31,874 bases of DNA from Glutinoglossum americanum. Its lineage: Eukaryota > Ascomycota > Geoglossomycetes > Geoglossales > Geoglossaceae. Made by a program: the position numbers and the translations under genes. Positions 10,797-20,986 of this stretch are shown here, in pieces. The notes beneath the pieces were generated by a model. That model did no database searches. It had not been told where the DNA came from and worked only from the letters and a program-made list of their open reading frames with translations. The first letter of the stretch is position 1; the number at the start of each line of letters is the position of its first letter. The stretch spans positions 1 through 31,874 of the forward strand of contig JAGHQL010000236.1 in NCBI GenBank assembly GCA_020080175.1. Reading direction: 5' to 3'.

Positions 10797-11305
10797 TGAT
10801 GCATAATAGACGTGATGTTAAAACGGGGGCGTTTGGGATGGCATATTTGTGCTTTGTTCTGTCAATCGTGGATTCTTCATTCTCGCCATGCAACAGTTTC
10901 TGCGGTGGGCTTTGCTGGGCGGGAATAGGTTTTGCTTTCCACACGCAGATAACGGAGTGATAAGGGGTATCATGGAGGTTGTCGTGATTCAAGTAGTTGA
11001 CTTGCAATAGAACTGCAGTGTCATTATCCCAGCAAGGACCCGACTGAAAATTTGTTATCAAGCGCAAGCAAATACAAATATAAGGCTGCTTTCTAGACGG
11101 ACTTTCCTGTATAATGCGACTTTATACGTTATAGAGAAGGCTACGTTCATTGCATTTAAGGGGCTCTGGCGTCTTGCGCGTCTAGGTTGAGTGCCGCGAT
11201 GAAAGCGAACTCACGTGCACAGAACATCCCCGAAATTTCAAATTTCATTACTGCACCTCGCCCTCAACCACCAATTGAGGTGGAAAAGGTTCCATCATAC
11301 CCGCA
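10797..11305. promoter_or_regulatory. Intergenic region upstream of MRPL40
   Basis: A 509-bp gap between two genes on the same strand. A CACGTG palindrome at 11212-11217 lies about 90 bases before the uL24m start. No gene-like frame is seen. Confidence 0.45.
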
Positions 11306-12519
11306 ATGCAAAAGGTTATCCGCCGCACCGCTCTAGCTAAAGCTCAACACGCTCGCAAGGCCCAACGACGCAGCGAGCGCCTCGCCTGGGAAGCCCGCAA
11401 GGCAAAGCTTGGGGAAGATAGAGAGCGTTCTCGTCTTGTCTACAAGGACATAAAACAGGCGCGGATAACACGCCGGGAGGATTGGGAACTAGGCCCACTA
11501 GCGCCTCTGAGGAATGTTGGAAGCGCAAAGGAAACTTATGGAGCTATGGAGGTGAAAAGAATCCGGCCTACAGAAGTGCTTCAAGATGAACGGATCAAGT
11601 TTTGGAATATAGTGGAGGACGACCGTGTGGTTGTGCTAGAGGGGAGGGATAAAGGGAAGATTGGGGCGGTGAAGTCTCTTGAGAAGAAGAGCAATACGGT
11701 CACTGTGGAAGGGTTGAACATGGTGGGCCACCTTTTTTTTCCTCTCTCCAGCCACTCAGCATAATAGGGTAGAATTACTGGAACAAATCCGCTCGGAAAC
11801 GCAACATTACCCCGCCTGAGGCTTTAGAATTACACAGCCGACTAACTTTGGGACAGGTTGATGTTCAAATTCCCCCTTTCATGCTCACAAACGAACCCGA
11901 CAAACGTCCAGTCCGCTCCGTCGAAATGCCCCTCCCTCTCTCATCTGTCCGCCTGGTACACGCCCTCACAGACCCCGACACTGGAATCACTCGAGATGTG
12001 ATTGTCAAAAAGATCGTCAACAGCCGCATATGGTTCGACAAACACAATGGCGTCCGACGCTGGACCCGCTTAATCCCCGGTCTCAATGTCAAGATCCCCT
12101 GGCCTAAAAAGGAACCCAGAGAGTACAAGGTCTACGAGATAGATACCTTACGCGCCAGCATGGAGACGAGAACGTGGGTCCCGACGCTATTAACACCACC
12201 TATGCCAGAGACCGTGATCGATGAACTGAGGAACAAATACTCTATATTTAGATCCCGACATGATGAGGAGTACATCGCTAGGAAGGTGATGGAGGATGAG
12301 GAAAATGAGAGGAAGAAGAGATCGGTGGAGATGATGAGGACTCCGTTGAAAGAGGCGAATAAGAGGGCGAGGAGGGAGAGGAAGAAGCTGGGGAAAGGGA
12401 CACTGTCGAGGGAGATGCTGGTGAGGATCGGAGAGGTCATGGCGAGGAAGAGAGGGCTCCTAGCAGCAGCGGCTGCACCACCTCCTCCGCCGCCACCGCC
12501 AGTCACTATTATACAGTGA
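11306..12519 (+). CDS. MRPL40: Mitochondrial large-subunit ribosomal protein uL24m (MRPL40), 359 aa
   Basis: Protein of the mitochondrial large ribosomal subunit. Two exons, 11306-11722 and 11857-12519, with a 134-nt intron (donor GTGGGC, branch ACTAAC, acceptor GACAG). The KOW fold is visible at about residues 104-140: VEDDRVVVLEGRDKGKIGAV, then TVTVEGLNM joined to VDVQIPPF. The basic N-terminus, with many Arg/Lys/Ala, suits a matrix-targeting or rRNA-binding segment. Downstream, MPLPLSSVRLVHAL and the region around RRWTRLIPGL are typical of the fungal family. The C-terminal 90 residues are highly charged, then end in a short Ala run and a run of eight Pro before VTIIQ. Bacterial L24 is about 100 residues; the extra length is usual for fungal mitochondrial versions. 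Confidence 0.92.
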
Positions 12520-13223
12520 GCGCTTTTCTTTTTTTTTTGCACTCCCCAGGCGCATCCACACATTGTATGTATATACACATCCCTGTACACGGCCAGCTAG
12601 AAAAGTCCCCACCCGGGTTTCTTTTATTCCCGGCCTTTTGTATTAAAAAAAATAAATAAATAAAGGGGTGATTTCTCGAATGTGGTGAGTTTTTTTTTTT
12701 TTCCATCTGTGTTTACCCGTCAACGCGCAAAATATCACCCGATCGTTGAATCGTGTGTATGCCGTATTCGGTGGTTATGGGAGCCCCTTCCGGGCATTTA
12801 CGCCGTGGTTCAACTGTGGTCCTCGGGGCAAGCCTGCAGTCATGAGAGTCCCTTCCGAGCACAAATTCCGTTGCGGCAAAAATCTCCCAGTAGTATACGC
12901 AGCCAACGATGGTGATATTTTGCGCGTTGACTTATATGGTACCCCCGTAAACATCCCAAGAAAGTTGAAAAAAAAAAAAAACTAGTTCACATAAGAGTAT
13001 TTCCACCGGTAGCCGTCGGATGGCGGATGCAGTTCAATGCGGGCCATCACCGAACCCCTTGCTGGCATGCTTCCTATCATGCATGACGAAACCCAGAAAG
13101 GAGACCGCCAGAAAAAAAAACCTCCCTAAATGCAAGAAGAAAAAAAGAACGCCCAATCTGGATGAGGAAAACGCTGGCTTTCCCCCTCCATCCTTTCTTC
13201 AGTTCTACAGTTAAACATTTATA
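12520..13223. other. Convergent intergenic region MRPL40/IMA1
   Basis: This 704-bp stretch lies between two 3' ends, with poly-T (12690-12702) and poly-A (12968-12981) tracts on either side of an inverted-repeat element. The frame at 12746-12985 crosses the element and is not called as a gene. Confidence 0.6.
12719..12931. mobile_element. Short foldback / MITE-like element with 21-bp inverted repeats
   Basis: The ends are perfect inverted copies, 12719-12739 and 12911-12931, beginning GTCAACGCGCAAAATATCAC. The match continues inward with ATCGTTG after a two-base gap. Outside the core, GTTTAC at 12711-12716 faces GTAAAC at 12947-12952. A T13 tract faces an A14 tract farther out, so the true arms may reach about 12666 and 13009. 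Inside is an imperfect direct repeat of about 32 bp at 12777 and 12842. No clear target-site duplication is visible. It is too short to encode a transposase, so a non-autonomous DNA transposon relic is the simplest reading. Confidence 0.6.
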
Positions 13224-15176
13224 TTAAAAGCTCCACTCCACCCCAAAAATTCTCTCCCAAATCCCCCAAATGCTGCAAACCACCCACTGTAAGCCCATAA
13301 GCACCGGCACCACCAGCAGCGCCGGGACGATCCATTCCTTCCACAACTTTTCGGGTTTAATACTAGTACTAGAGCCAGAGCTAGCGGTCCTATCTCCTGC
13401 CCCACCAGCTTGCCGCTGCTGGGATCTAATCGCCTCCACGACCTCAGGGGGTTCATCGCCAACTGTCAAGACATTGTTGAATAGGGATTCGAGGCCTGTG
13501 GAGCGGTCTTCGGGGAAGAAACGCGGGTCCGAGAACGTGACAGTGTGTCTCTTAGCCTTCTTCTTCCCGTTGCCGTCGGTATCCTCGTTATCTTCAGATG
13601 AGGAGTGGCCGCGCATACTGCTCACGAGGGTTTCTTTCTGGTTGTCGGTGATTTTGCGAAGGTGCGGTTTATTTGGTGGGTTGCGGAGGCGGGCGGCGGG
13701 GCTGATAGGTTGGGCGGGGAGGCGGCCGTAGAAGGGTGAAGGGCCTTGTTGTGGAGGGTCGGCGGCATTGAGAGTAGCTATGGAGTGTGGATTTGGATTG
13801 AAAGGTTGTTGTTCTTGGGAGGGCGTCCAGTCCATTTCGTCGGCGTCACCGACAGGGGGGGAAGACCGCCTTGTAAAAAGTGGTGAAGGTAAGGGATTCA
13901 GATATGTGGCCTGGGAATTCGGAGGGGTGGGATATATAGGGGCTGGGGCTGAGGTCACCTGTTGTTTCTCTTGACGCGGCGCTAGGGGCCCCACATTCTT
14001 TCGGAAAGACACTCGCGGCTCGGGTTTGACTTTGACAATGCGGAGAGAGATAATTGTTGACTGTTAAGAGATGAGCCTCACTCCAGTATGTGATGGCCAA
14101 ACCAAAACATATTGACACAAGACAATAGGGCTTACCAAGATGAAAACTGCCACTGCGGCAATGTGATAAGCTCTTTGCGCTTCCTTTTTGAGTCCCTTAA
14201 ATGTATCGAGCTGCACTATCCACCAGGCTGCAGTCCTCAGTACAAGGAGAGTAAATTGAAACGTGTAGTATTCTTCTAGGCCGGCCAGTCGTATCCAAGT
14301 TCCCAAGGTCTTTCTCCAGAGCTGGTTGTTCCACCATACCGACCCAACCGCCATTGCGAGGCTCACGCGAGCCAAATCCGCGGTCACGGTCAAGCAATCC
14401 CCTTCGTCTTTCAGCAAGACACAGCCCCGAAAAAACCCCTCCAGCGTCATGTTGTCCATGTCACCTATCAGGCCATCGTCAATCTTTTCATGGGCCCTCG
14501 CAGCATGAATATGCCATAACCCTTGCAACAATAGACTCGTTAACCAGGTCACTCCACCCGTGTAGACGAGTAGGCGCCTCCATCCCCAGCTCCGCGCAAG
14601 TGTTCTTCTAGCACCGTTCCGCGTCGCCTCGATCTTCCGTCTCAGATATTCCGTGTTAGCCATATATTCAGCTTGCCTGATCTGCTTTGTAACGCCCTCT
14701 TCACAAGTAGGACAGACTTGTGGATAACGCTCTTCGAGTTTCTGGCGGTACTCAGGGTAGGAAGCTTCGTATGCTGGGTAACGAGGGTCGGTGGGCGACG
14801 GTAGGTAAGCAGCCAGCGCTTGAGTAAGCAGGTGCTGGTTCTTTAGACACATGGAGCAGAAGGCCTTATTGCTATCGTTCAGAGAGAATGCTGGTTGTGG
14901 ATCTGCGAAGCGGACTTTGACTTGCGGAGAAGGCGGTACATAATCCGCGATTTCGCCGTTCTAAAGTAAATAAAGAGCATGGGGCCACGGTTAGCTTCAT
15001 TAACACTAGCCATCTTATAGCCATCCCACCAACATAACAGAGGGACATACCTCGTCGAGATGGTTGACAGCATCGCAGTTCTTGCATTGCCATTTCCGTA
15101 TGGTGCCGTCCTGCTTCTGCTTCGACCTGCAGCCGCAGTAGAAACAGACTAGGCCTTTGCGCAACAATGGAACCAT
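13224..15176 (-). CDS. IMA1: Inner nuclear membrane protein IMA1 (TMEM201/NET5 family), 595 aa
   Basis: Integral inner-nuclear-membrane protein linked to heterochromatin and LINC complexes in fission yeast. Three exons: 15176-15051, 14960-14136 and 14060-13224, with introns of 90 and 75 nt. The N-terminal Ima1 domain shows paired cysteines: CFYC (11/14), CKNC (31/34), CSMC (77/80) and CPTC (125/128), a zinc-binding pattern. Membrane segments are likely at about 171-192 (LVYTGGVTWLTSLLLQ), at about 290-305 near VLRTAAWWIVQL, and at about 308-318 (AAVAVFIL). A last one near the C-terminus is IVPALLVVPVLMGLQWVV. The middle (about 330-550) is Pro/Ser-rich and probably nucleoplasmic. The frame stays open upstream of the chosen ATG but contains no other Met. 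Confidence 0.9.
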
Positions 15177-15981
15177 GAAGGTGAACAAAGCGGTGACGTT
15201 CTCAAGATCGCAGCATGCGCGTATGAGGGAAGAGAAATAGACGAGCGATGCTTTCGTTGTTTCGATGTTTGGGGCTCTTGGGGCTCATGGGGCTCTGGGC
15301 CTTGGCTCTGCTGGGCAATCGCCCTGGGCTTTTGATAGGTCTAACGAGTTCACTGACCCTAGGCTCCTGATAGGCCTAACGAGTTGGTTGATCCTAGGCA
15401 TTTCATAGGCATTTCATAGGCATTTCATAGGCATTCCAAGGGCATTCCATGGGCATTTCCTATGCCTTTGATAGGTCTAACGGGTTCACTAATCCTAGGC
15501 TTCGATAGGCCTAACGGGTGTACTAACCCAGGCTTCGATTGGCCTAATGCGCGCTCTGAGCTCTGATCCCCCGAGTAAACAGTGATCGGGATCGAAGAGA
15601 AAGTGCGGATGCATACATGCAAGCGTCTAGAATGGTCGCGAAGATAGAAAAACAAGTAGAACCAAAAACATAAGGTAGTCTCTCTTACTTCAAATATTTC
15701 CATTTCTCTCCTTCGATCAACCATAAACCTGAAGCCCATTACAAATCTCACTGTTTTCACCACTCTCACAACACCTTAATTGCCCTTGCCACATCAACTC
15801 CGAACCCCCACTGCTCAACTCTACCATGCTCTTCCACAATGCTCCTCATGAGGAAAGAGGGCCAGTCCCCAATAGCTAGATTTCGGAAAAGTAATTAAAA
15901 TCCATCCTTCACATTCATTGCACAACCGTCTGCAGATTTCACACCACGACGACGACAATAACACTCACGCATCTGATATCA
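15177..15981. promoter_or_regulatory. Divergent promoter region IMA1/ALG14 with tandem repeats
   Basis: An 805-bp gap between two start codons pointing apart. Its left half is taken up by nested tandem repeats. The right part, before ALG14, is rich in pyrimidines and CA dinucleotides. No gene-like frame is seen. Confidence 0.5.
15271..15549. repeat. Nested tandem repeat array (9-, 11- and 35-bp units)
   Basis: Three 9-bp units of the form GGGGCTCNN (15271-15297) come first. Two 35-bp units follow (15327-15361, 15362-15396) sharing GATAGGYCTAACGAGTT and ending CCTA. Next are six 11-bp units based on GGCATTTCATA (15397-15462). A third 35-bp unit lies at 15463-15497, a 33-bp fourth at 15498-15530 and a partial fifth at 15531-15549. 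The first three 11-bp units are identical, so the expansion looks recent. Confidence 0.9.
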
Positions 15982-16819
15982 ATGGCGTTCATTCCACAAC
16001 CAAACAACCCCATAGCATGGCTCACCGCTGCCCTCCTCATTACCCTAACCACAGCCTTCGTATGTACCTCTCCCCTTCAGTATAACCTCCTATTAACATC
16101 CAATTCCGCAGCTCCGCCTCCTCTACATCCTACCCTCCACCAACCCTACCTTCCCAACAAAAAGACTCCGCACCGCTCACACCCGCCTCCTCGTAGTCCT
16201 CGGTTCTGGCGGACACACAGCTGAGATGTTCCTCCTCCTCGGCCGGTCGCTCAACCCTCGTCTCTACACCGCCCGCAGCTATCTAGTCAGCGCAGGAGAC
16301 GAGTTTAGTGCCGAGCGTGCCGAAGAGTTTGAGAGGGGGCTTTGGGCGACGTCGGCGAGTGCTATGGCGGGGCATGCGGGAGAGGAGGACGAGATGAGGG
16401 GGAAAAGATACGAAATCTTCACCGTCCCCCGCGCGCGGAACATCCACCAATCCCTCCTCACCACCCCTTTTAGCTCCTTAAACTGCTGTCTCTCCTGCTT
16501 TCACGTCCTACGCGGGACCGCCAATTCCAACAGCACAAACAACAAGATTCCCTCACCACCCCAGCACCAATACCCCGACTTAATCCTCTGCAACGGCCCC
16601 GGCACCGCCGTCTGCGTCATATTCACAAGTCTACTACTAAAATATTTTGGTGTGAGGGGAACTAAGGGAAAGATGCGCACTATCTATGTGGAGAGTTTCG
16701 CGAGGGTTAGGACGCTGAGCCTTAGTGGGAAGATCCTACGGTGGTGTTGTGATCGGTTTTTGGTGCAGTGGAAGGGGCTGAAGGGGGGTGGGAGGGAGTA
16801 TTTGGGGGTTTTGGTTTGA
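15982..16819 (+). CDS. ALG14: ALG14, membrane anchor of the UDP-GlcNAc transferase, 261 aa
   Basis: ER membrane subunit that recruits catalytic Alg13 to add the second GlcNAc to dolichol-linked GlcNAc in N-glycan synthesis. Two exons, 15982-16059 and 16112-16819, with a 52-nt intron (donor GTATGT, branch ATTAAC). The join makes one N-terminal membrane helix, LTAALLITLTTAF-LRLLYIL (about 14-33). The Rossmann-type core follows with VVLGSGGHTAEM (about 50-61), PDLILCNGPGTAVCV and TIYVESFARVRTLSLSGKI. It closes with the hydrophobic YLGVLV tail, which in yeast Alg14 contacts Alg13. An acidic insert after ERG and an Asn/Ser/Pro insert before PDLI are lineage additions. Length suits the family. Confidence 0.94.
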
Positions 16820-17630
16820 TCGAGAGAGGTGGGAGGAGTTACCACGATGGAATGTGAATGGAAGGGTATTCATAGCTATTTCTCTTTATGCCCCCCTTTT
16901 TTCCAAGGGTCATGGCGTTTGATGGGGGCACTTTTGGTGGCACTGACCATTCTAGATACACAGCGTATTCATCACTTTGGGCTAGAATAGGGATACCCAC
17001 TGTTTACTACCCTGCTCGACCCGCCTGCATCCTCGCTCACATCCCGTTTTCGGTATTATCTTATCTTGCTCTATCCCGCAGGCTTGCTCGTCCGGTTACT
17101 AAATAGGGTAAGCGGATACACGCATATAGGGTCGCCTCCCTAGCACCCTACCCAAACATGCGTAGACCACGCACATTGGCTTCGAATACGCCCTATAGTC
17201 ATTTGCACTAAATAATAAAGAAAATTAGCTTGTTACCTCTATATACTACATCTCTCGAGCAGGAAAAAAAGTATGGAAGGGCATGAAAAAGGCCCGTAAA
17301 CTGCCTTGGGGGTCTCCTAGGGCGAAATAATATATATATATGTATATAAGGATCTATACAAGGTTATGTATGCACTGTCCTGTACAGAAATATAATTCTA
17401 ATCTAGTTAAACTAGTGAACTAGACTTATTGTCAACCTTAAACCAAGCTAAACGGGCGAGCGAAAGACTAAAAACATCCATTAGTGAAGTTCCGACTGAA
17501 AAAAAAGTGGACAGAGCGGTAAGACCACTCGAGCATTAATTCCTCCATAGTAACCCACCGAATCTCTCAAAATGATACCTGCAGCATAGGTTAAAAGTGC
17601 ACTACTCAAGCCCTCAAACAGCCAACACAC
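16820..17630. other. Convergent intergenic region, AT-rich
   Basis: An 811-bp stretch between two 3' ends. It is AT-rich with a TATATATA run near 17330-17347 and several candidate poly(A) regions (AATAATAAAG at about 17209). The open frame at 16888-17106 has no recognisable feature. I see no gene or RNA here. Confidence 0.6.
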
Positions 17631-20600
17631 TCATGAACCACCACCACCACCACCACCACCACCACCACCGCCACCACAACCCCAAGCCTCCTCCGCAACC
17701 CGCAAAACCCTCTCTCGCTCCTTCGCCTCATTAAGTTCCAGCATCTCCTTAAAATCCATAGTCGACCTACGCATCCCCACCTGAGCTCCACTAGGATGCG
17801 TCCTGCGCGGAAATGTCTGACGTTCAACAGGCGGGCTTGGTAGTTTACCGTCCACAAACGAAGGGGTATCGTCTCCATCTCTTGGAAACGCTATGCAGTC
17901 CTCGTACAGCCGAGACCACGTTTTAGCGTTTGAGGGCGGTTCATCCTCCGCCATAAGTGTTTCCTCGAATGCTATAGCCAGCTTAGGTGGCCCGTCCCCA
18001 GTGATGGTCCGGCTCCGCCCTCGATCTTCTTCATCCTGAGAGGGGGGTAGGGTTGAAGGAGGGAGGATCTCCAGCTCAGGAAATTCTAGATATCCACCTG
18101 TAGCTACGGACGACCGGTGCCCAGTCTCAGCTCGCTTGTAATTCGCACTTCGTGATCGAAATAGCTTCTGTTTCCCCCACGTCTTGAGCATACCCTTCCC
18201 AAATGTCATACTCCGACTGTTCTTCTTCCTTTTCTTGGCAGTTGCTAAAACGCCTTGCTTGTTTCCGCCAGTAGCCACAGCAAAATCTTTGACCGAAACA
18301 TGATCCGGTGCGTCAGCGCTTTCAGCTCGAAGGTGTCTGGTATGGCTAGGATATTGGTGCCAGGCTCCCGTCTTAACTGACAGGTCGACTTCTTGGCCCA
18401 GTTGCGGTAATTGATAGGAGCTCTCTTGATGACCTCGAGGTATCCCGCCGGGAGAGACAGGCTCATCACTAAAAACCCCCGCATCTAGGGAATCCGTTTT
18501 ATTCAATGCAGCTGAATATTCGCCCCAAATCCGTGATTGCCGGTGACTTCCTCTATGGCCCAAGGGTACGGTGAGCGTGTCGCTTGCTGGCGGGTCTACA
18601 GATTCTACCTTACTTCTCCGTAGCGGGCTGATCCTAGAACTTGCATAGGAGTTAGAGGATATGCGTCGATGGGGGCTCAAGATTCTCTCGTGGTCGTAAT
18701 TTCGCAGCGCTCTTTCCCAGACCATTGCTGCGTCTTCTCCTGGGATAGATTCGGGCTTGGGTCCCAATAGTCTCTGTGAGGGATACCATTCCTGGCTGCC
18801 GTCGCACTTTGCGGGACCATCGCTATGGGCCTGCCGGCGAGCATCCGATGCTGTCAAGGTATTCTCGGTACCTCCGAGTCGAAGATCTTCCACGAACCTA
18901 CTCACCCTCGGCGAAGCGAGAGTGCTGCTCAATGGGAATTCATGAACCCTAGGAACAAGAGCTCCAGGAGAACCCACAGTGTGTCTTCTATGCTTCAGAT
19001 TGCAATACCCAATGTCATTAACCCCAGTCCCACTATGACCAGAAAAGTCTCTCTCTGTAGTTCCTAGACCTGCTCCGCTACCGACCGTACTCGCGCGGGT
19101 CAGGGATATTCTGTTTGGTGGGATAGGAACATGAGAGGCTGAGCATTTCGTTGTTGAAGAAATACTATTCGTTCGAGAAAGGTAGAGAGAGGAAGTCTCG
19201 TCTTTTAGTACACGGCCCCAAGATGCCGGAATACCAAAGCTACCGAAGCCCGAACTAGAGGAGTGACGGTGATGAAGTGCTCGAAATTCCCTGGCTGGGG
19301 AATTTATGGTGTTGGACTTGCCCTGTCGGTGACTCGCGAATCTCGATAGCTGAGGCAAAGACACAGAAGGTATTAATGGCCTAGGGCCAAGTCGCTGTGG
19401 AATTGCGAGAGGTCCTGGAGGTTTTATTTGGAGATTGCGTTCCTGCCTCCCTCCGCCAGAAACGTCATCTAATTGGCGAGTATACCTTTCAACCCTCTTG
19501 GATTTGAGTTCCGGCTCGGATTCTATATATGTTGCGTCTTCTAAACCCTTGACAGGTTTACAATGTGTAATGGAACTAGCGCAATTGGTATCCACGGCAT
19601 GACCCTGACCCAAGCCCTGAGGACCTTGTGTGAGACCAGGTGTTGCCTTTAGGCTAGATCGTGGCTCACTACCATCCAGCCGTTCACTCGGCTCCGGCGG
19701 GAAATCGGAAGGGAAATTGAAGTCTAGAATTAGACCTTCGGTGCCATTGCTGGCTAGACGTGGCAAGGAAGAGTGCCGCTGAATTCCTGTGGATGATAGA
19801 TGCCATACATTCTTTGAGATTGAACCAGAGGTACCATGCGTTTGATATGGCAGAAAAAGCGGCGATGGGGGCACCTTAAGAGAATAACTCGATTGGAATG
19901 AACCTCTCATTTCCATGCAAGGTGCTGAGGACTTTTGTTCGTCCAGCTCATTGGCTAGGGGGGCCGGTGTACTTTCTACAACGATGTCCTGTGATGGCTT
20001 AAGGACTTCGGGAATCGATGAGCTTGATCTAGTTGGCCTAGAGCTCGGAGATTCGGTTCTATGGAACGTGTGTTGGGGTTGGAAGTCATTCGTGTCCAGA
20101 GAGCGATCAACAGCGTGACTTGCGTTTATCCCATCACCATAAATAGGGAGACAAGCATCCATATCCAGGACTGGCTGCTCTCTAGAGGACAAGGGGTAAA
20201 CACCCTTGGAACCCGTCGGCGTAGAGGTCAGCCTGCAGCAGTCAGCTTTTTGAAATAGCAAGCAAACTAGAAGTTTTACCGCTGCTTATATCCTCCGCCA
20301 GAAATGTTGCTCGCAGCTTCCATCAGCTGCTTATCATCAGACTCCTCCCAGGACATCTGGGTTTGCCGGAGTGCTTTGCTTGAATATCTAGCGCCAACTG
20401 AGTGTGCTCCAGCCCCTTCCAAATGCCCTAGAACCGAATCAGTCGAGTCTGGCGTTCTGACGAGCCTTGCATCAACATCATAGCCACCTTCTTCGACCCC
20501 TTTGTCAGTTAGAAGGTCTTCCTGAAGGCTCTTGTCTAACCCTTCCCTGGATTCCGCCCGTTTCCCCATCTCAAGTGCCCTTGAGGCAGCCCCTAATCCG

Positions 20601-20986
20601 CTCCCTGGATCTGTACTGATCAATACTAAATTCCGGGAAAGCTTCTTCCTAATCTTGGATTTGATGACAGAGAAGTTGCCACTGCTTTCCGGTTGAGCCA
20701 CTTGCTGCTGCTGAGCCACTTGCTGCTGCTGTTCCACTTCTTCGTAGCTCAGGATCCCTTGACGAGAACAAAACAACAATTTCTGTGTCTCATTTTCAGA
20801 TGTATCTCCAAAAATAGCCTTCAGAGCGTTTAGATCCCCCGTGCCCTGGGATGTATAACACGACATGATGGAGCCAGCTTGATGTGAGTGCCTTGAAAGC
20901 CGAGCTTGAGTATGATTGAGGCCATCGCCTTCTTCAGGAATAGGAGAAATTGTACGAGGGTAACGGCAACAGAAAATAGAAGACAT
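17631..20986 (-). CDS. Unrecognised serine-rich fungal protein, 1102 aa
   Basis: I do not recognise this gene. Two exons, 20986-20280 and 20232-17631, are joined over a 47-nt intron (donor GTAAAA, branch CTGAC, acceptor CTGCAG), giving GGYKQ-RLTSTPTG in phase. The protein is rich in Ser, Pro, Arg and Gly, mostly without predicted order. No membrane segment or signal peptide is seen. Features: a tandem QQQQVA repeat near residue 80; a basic patch KSKIRKKLSRN near 110; a likely conserved C-terminal third with SRSMTFGKGMLKTWGKQK, a Lys/Arg-rich run and KTWSRLYEDCIAFPRD. A final charged helix (MDFKEMLELNEAKERERVLRVAEEAWG) precedes a 13-Gly tail encoded by a GGT repeat. The continuous 2.6-kb second exon argues that it is real. 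A regulatory or scaffold role is possible but unsupported. Confidence 0.8.

Noticed and set aside
12746-12985. 79-codon open frame across the foldback element
   Set aside because: It spans both inverted arms and ends in a poly-Lys run coded by the poly-A tract. I recognise no motif and its limits are set by the repeat structure.
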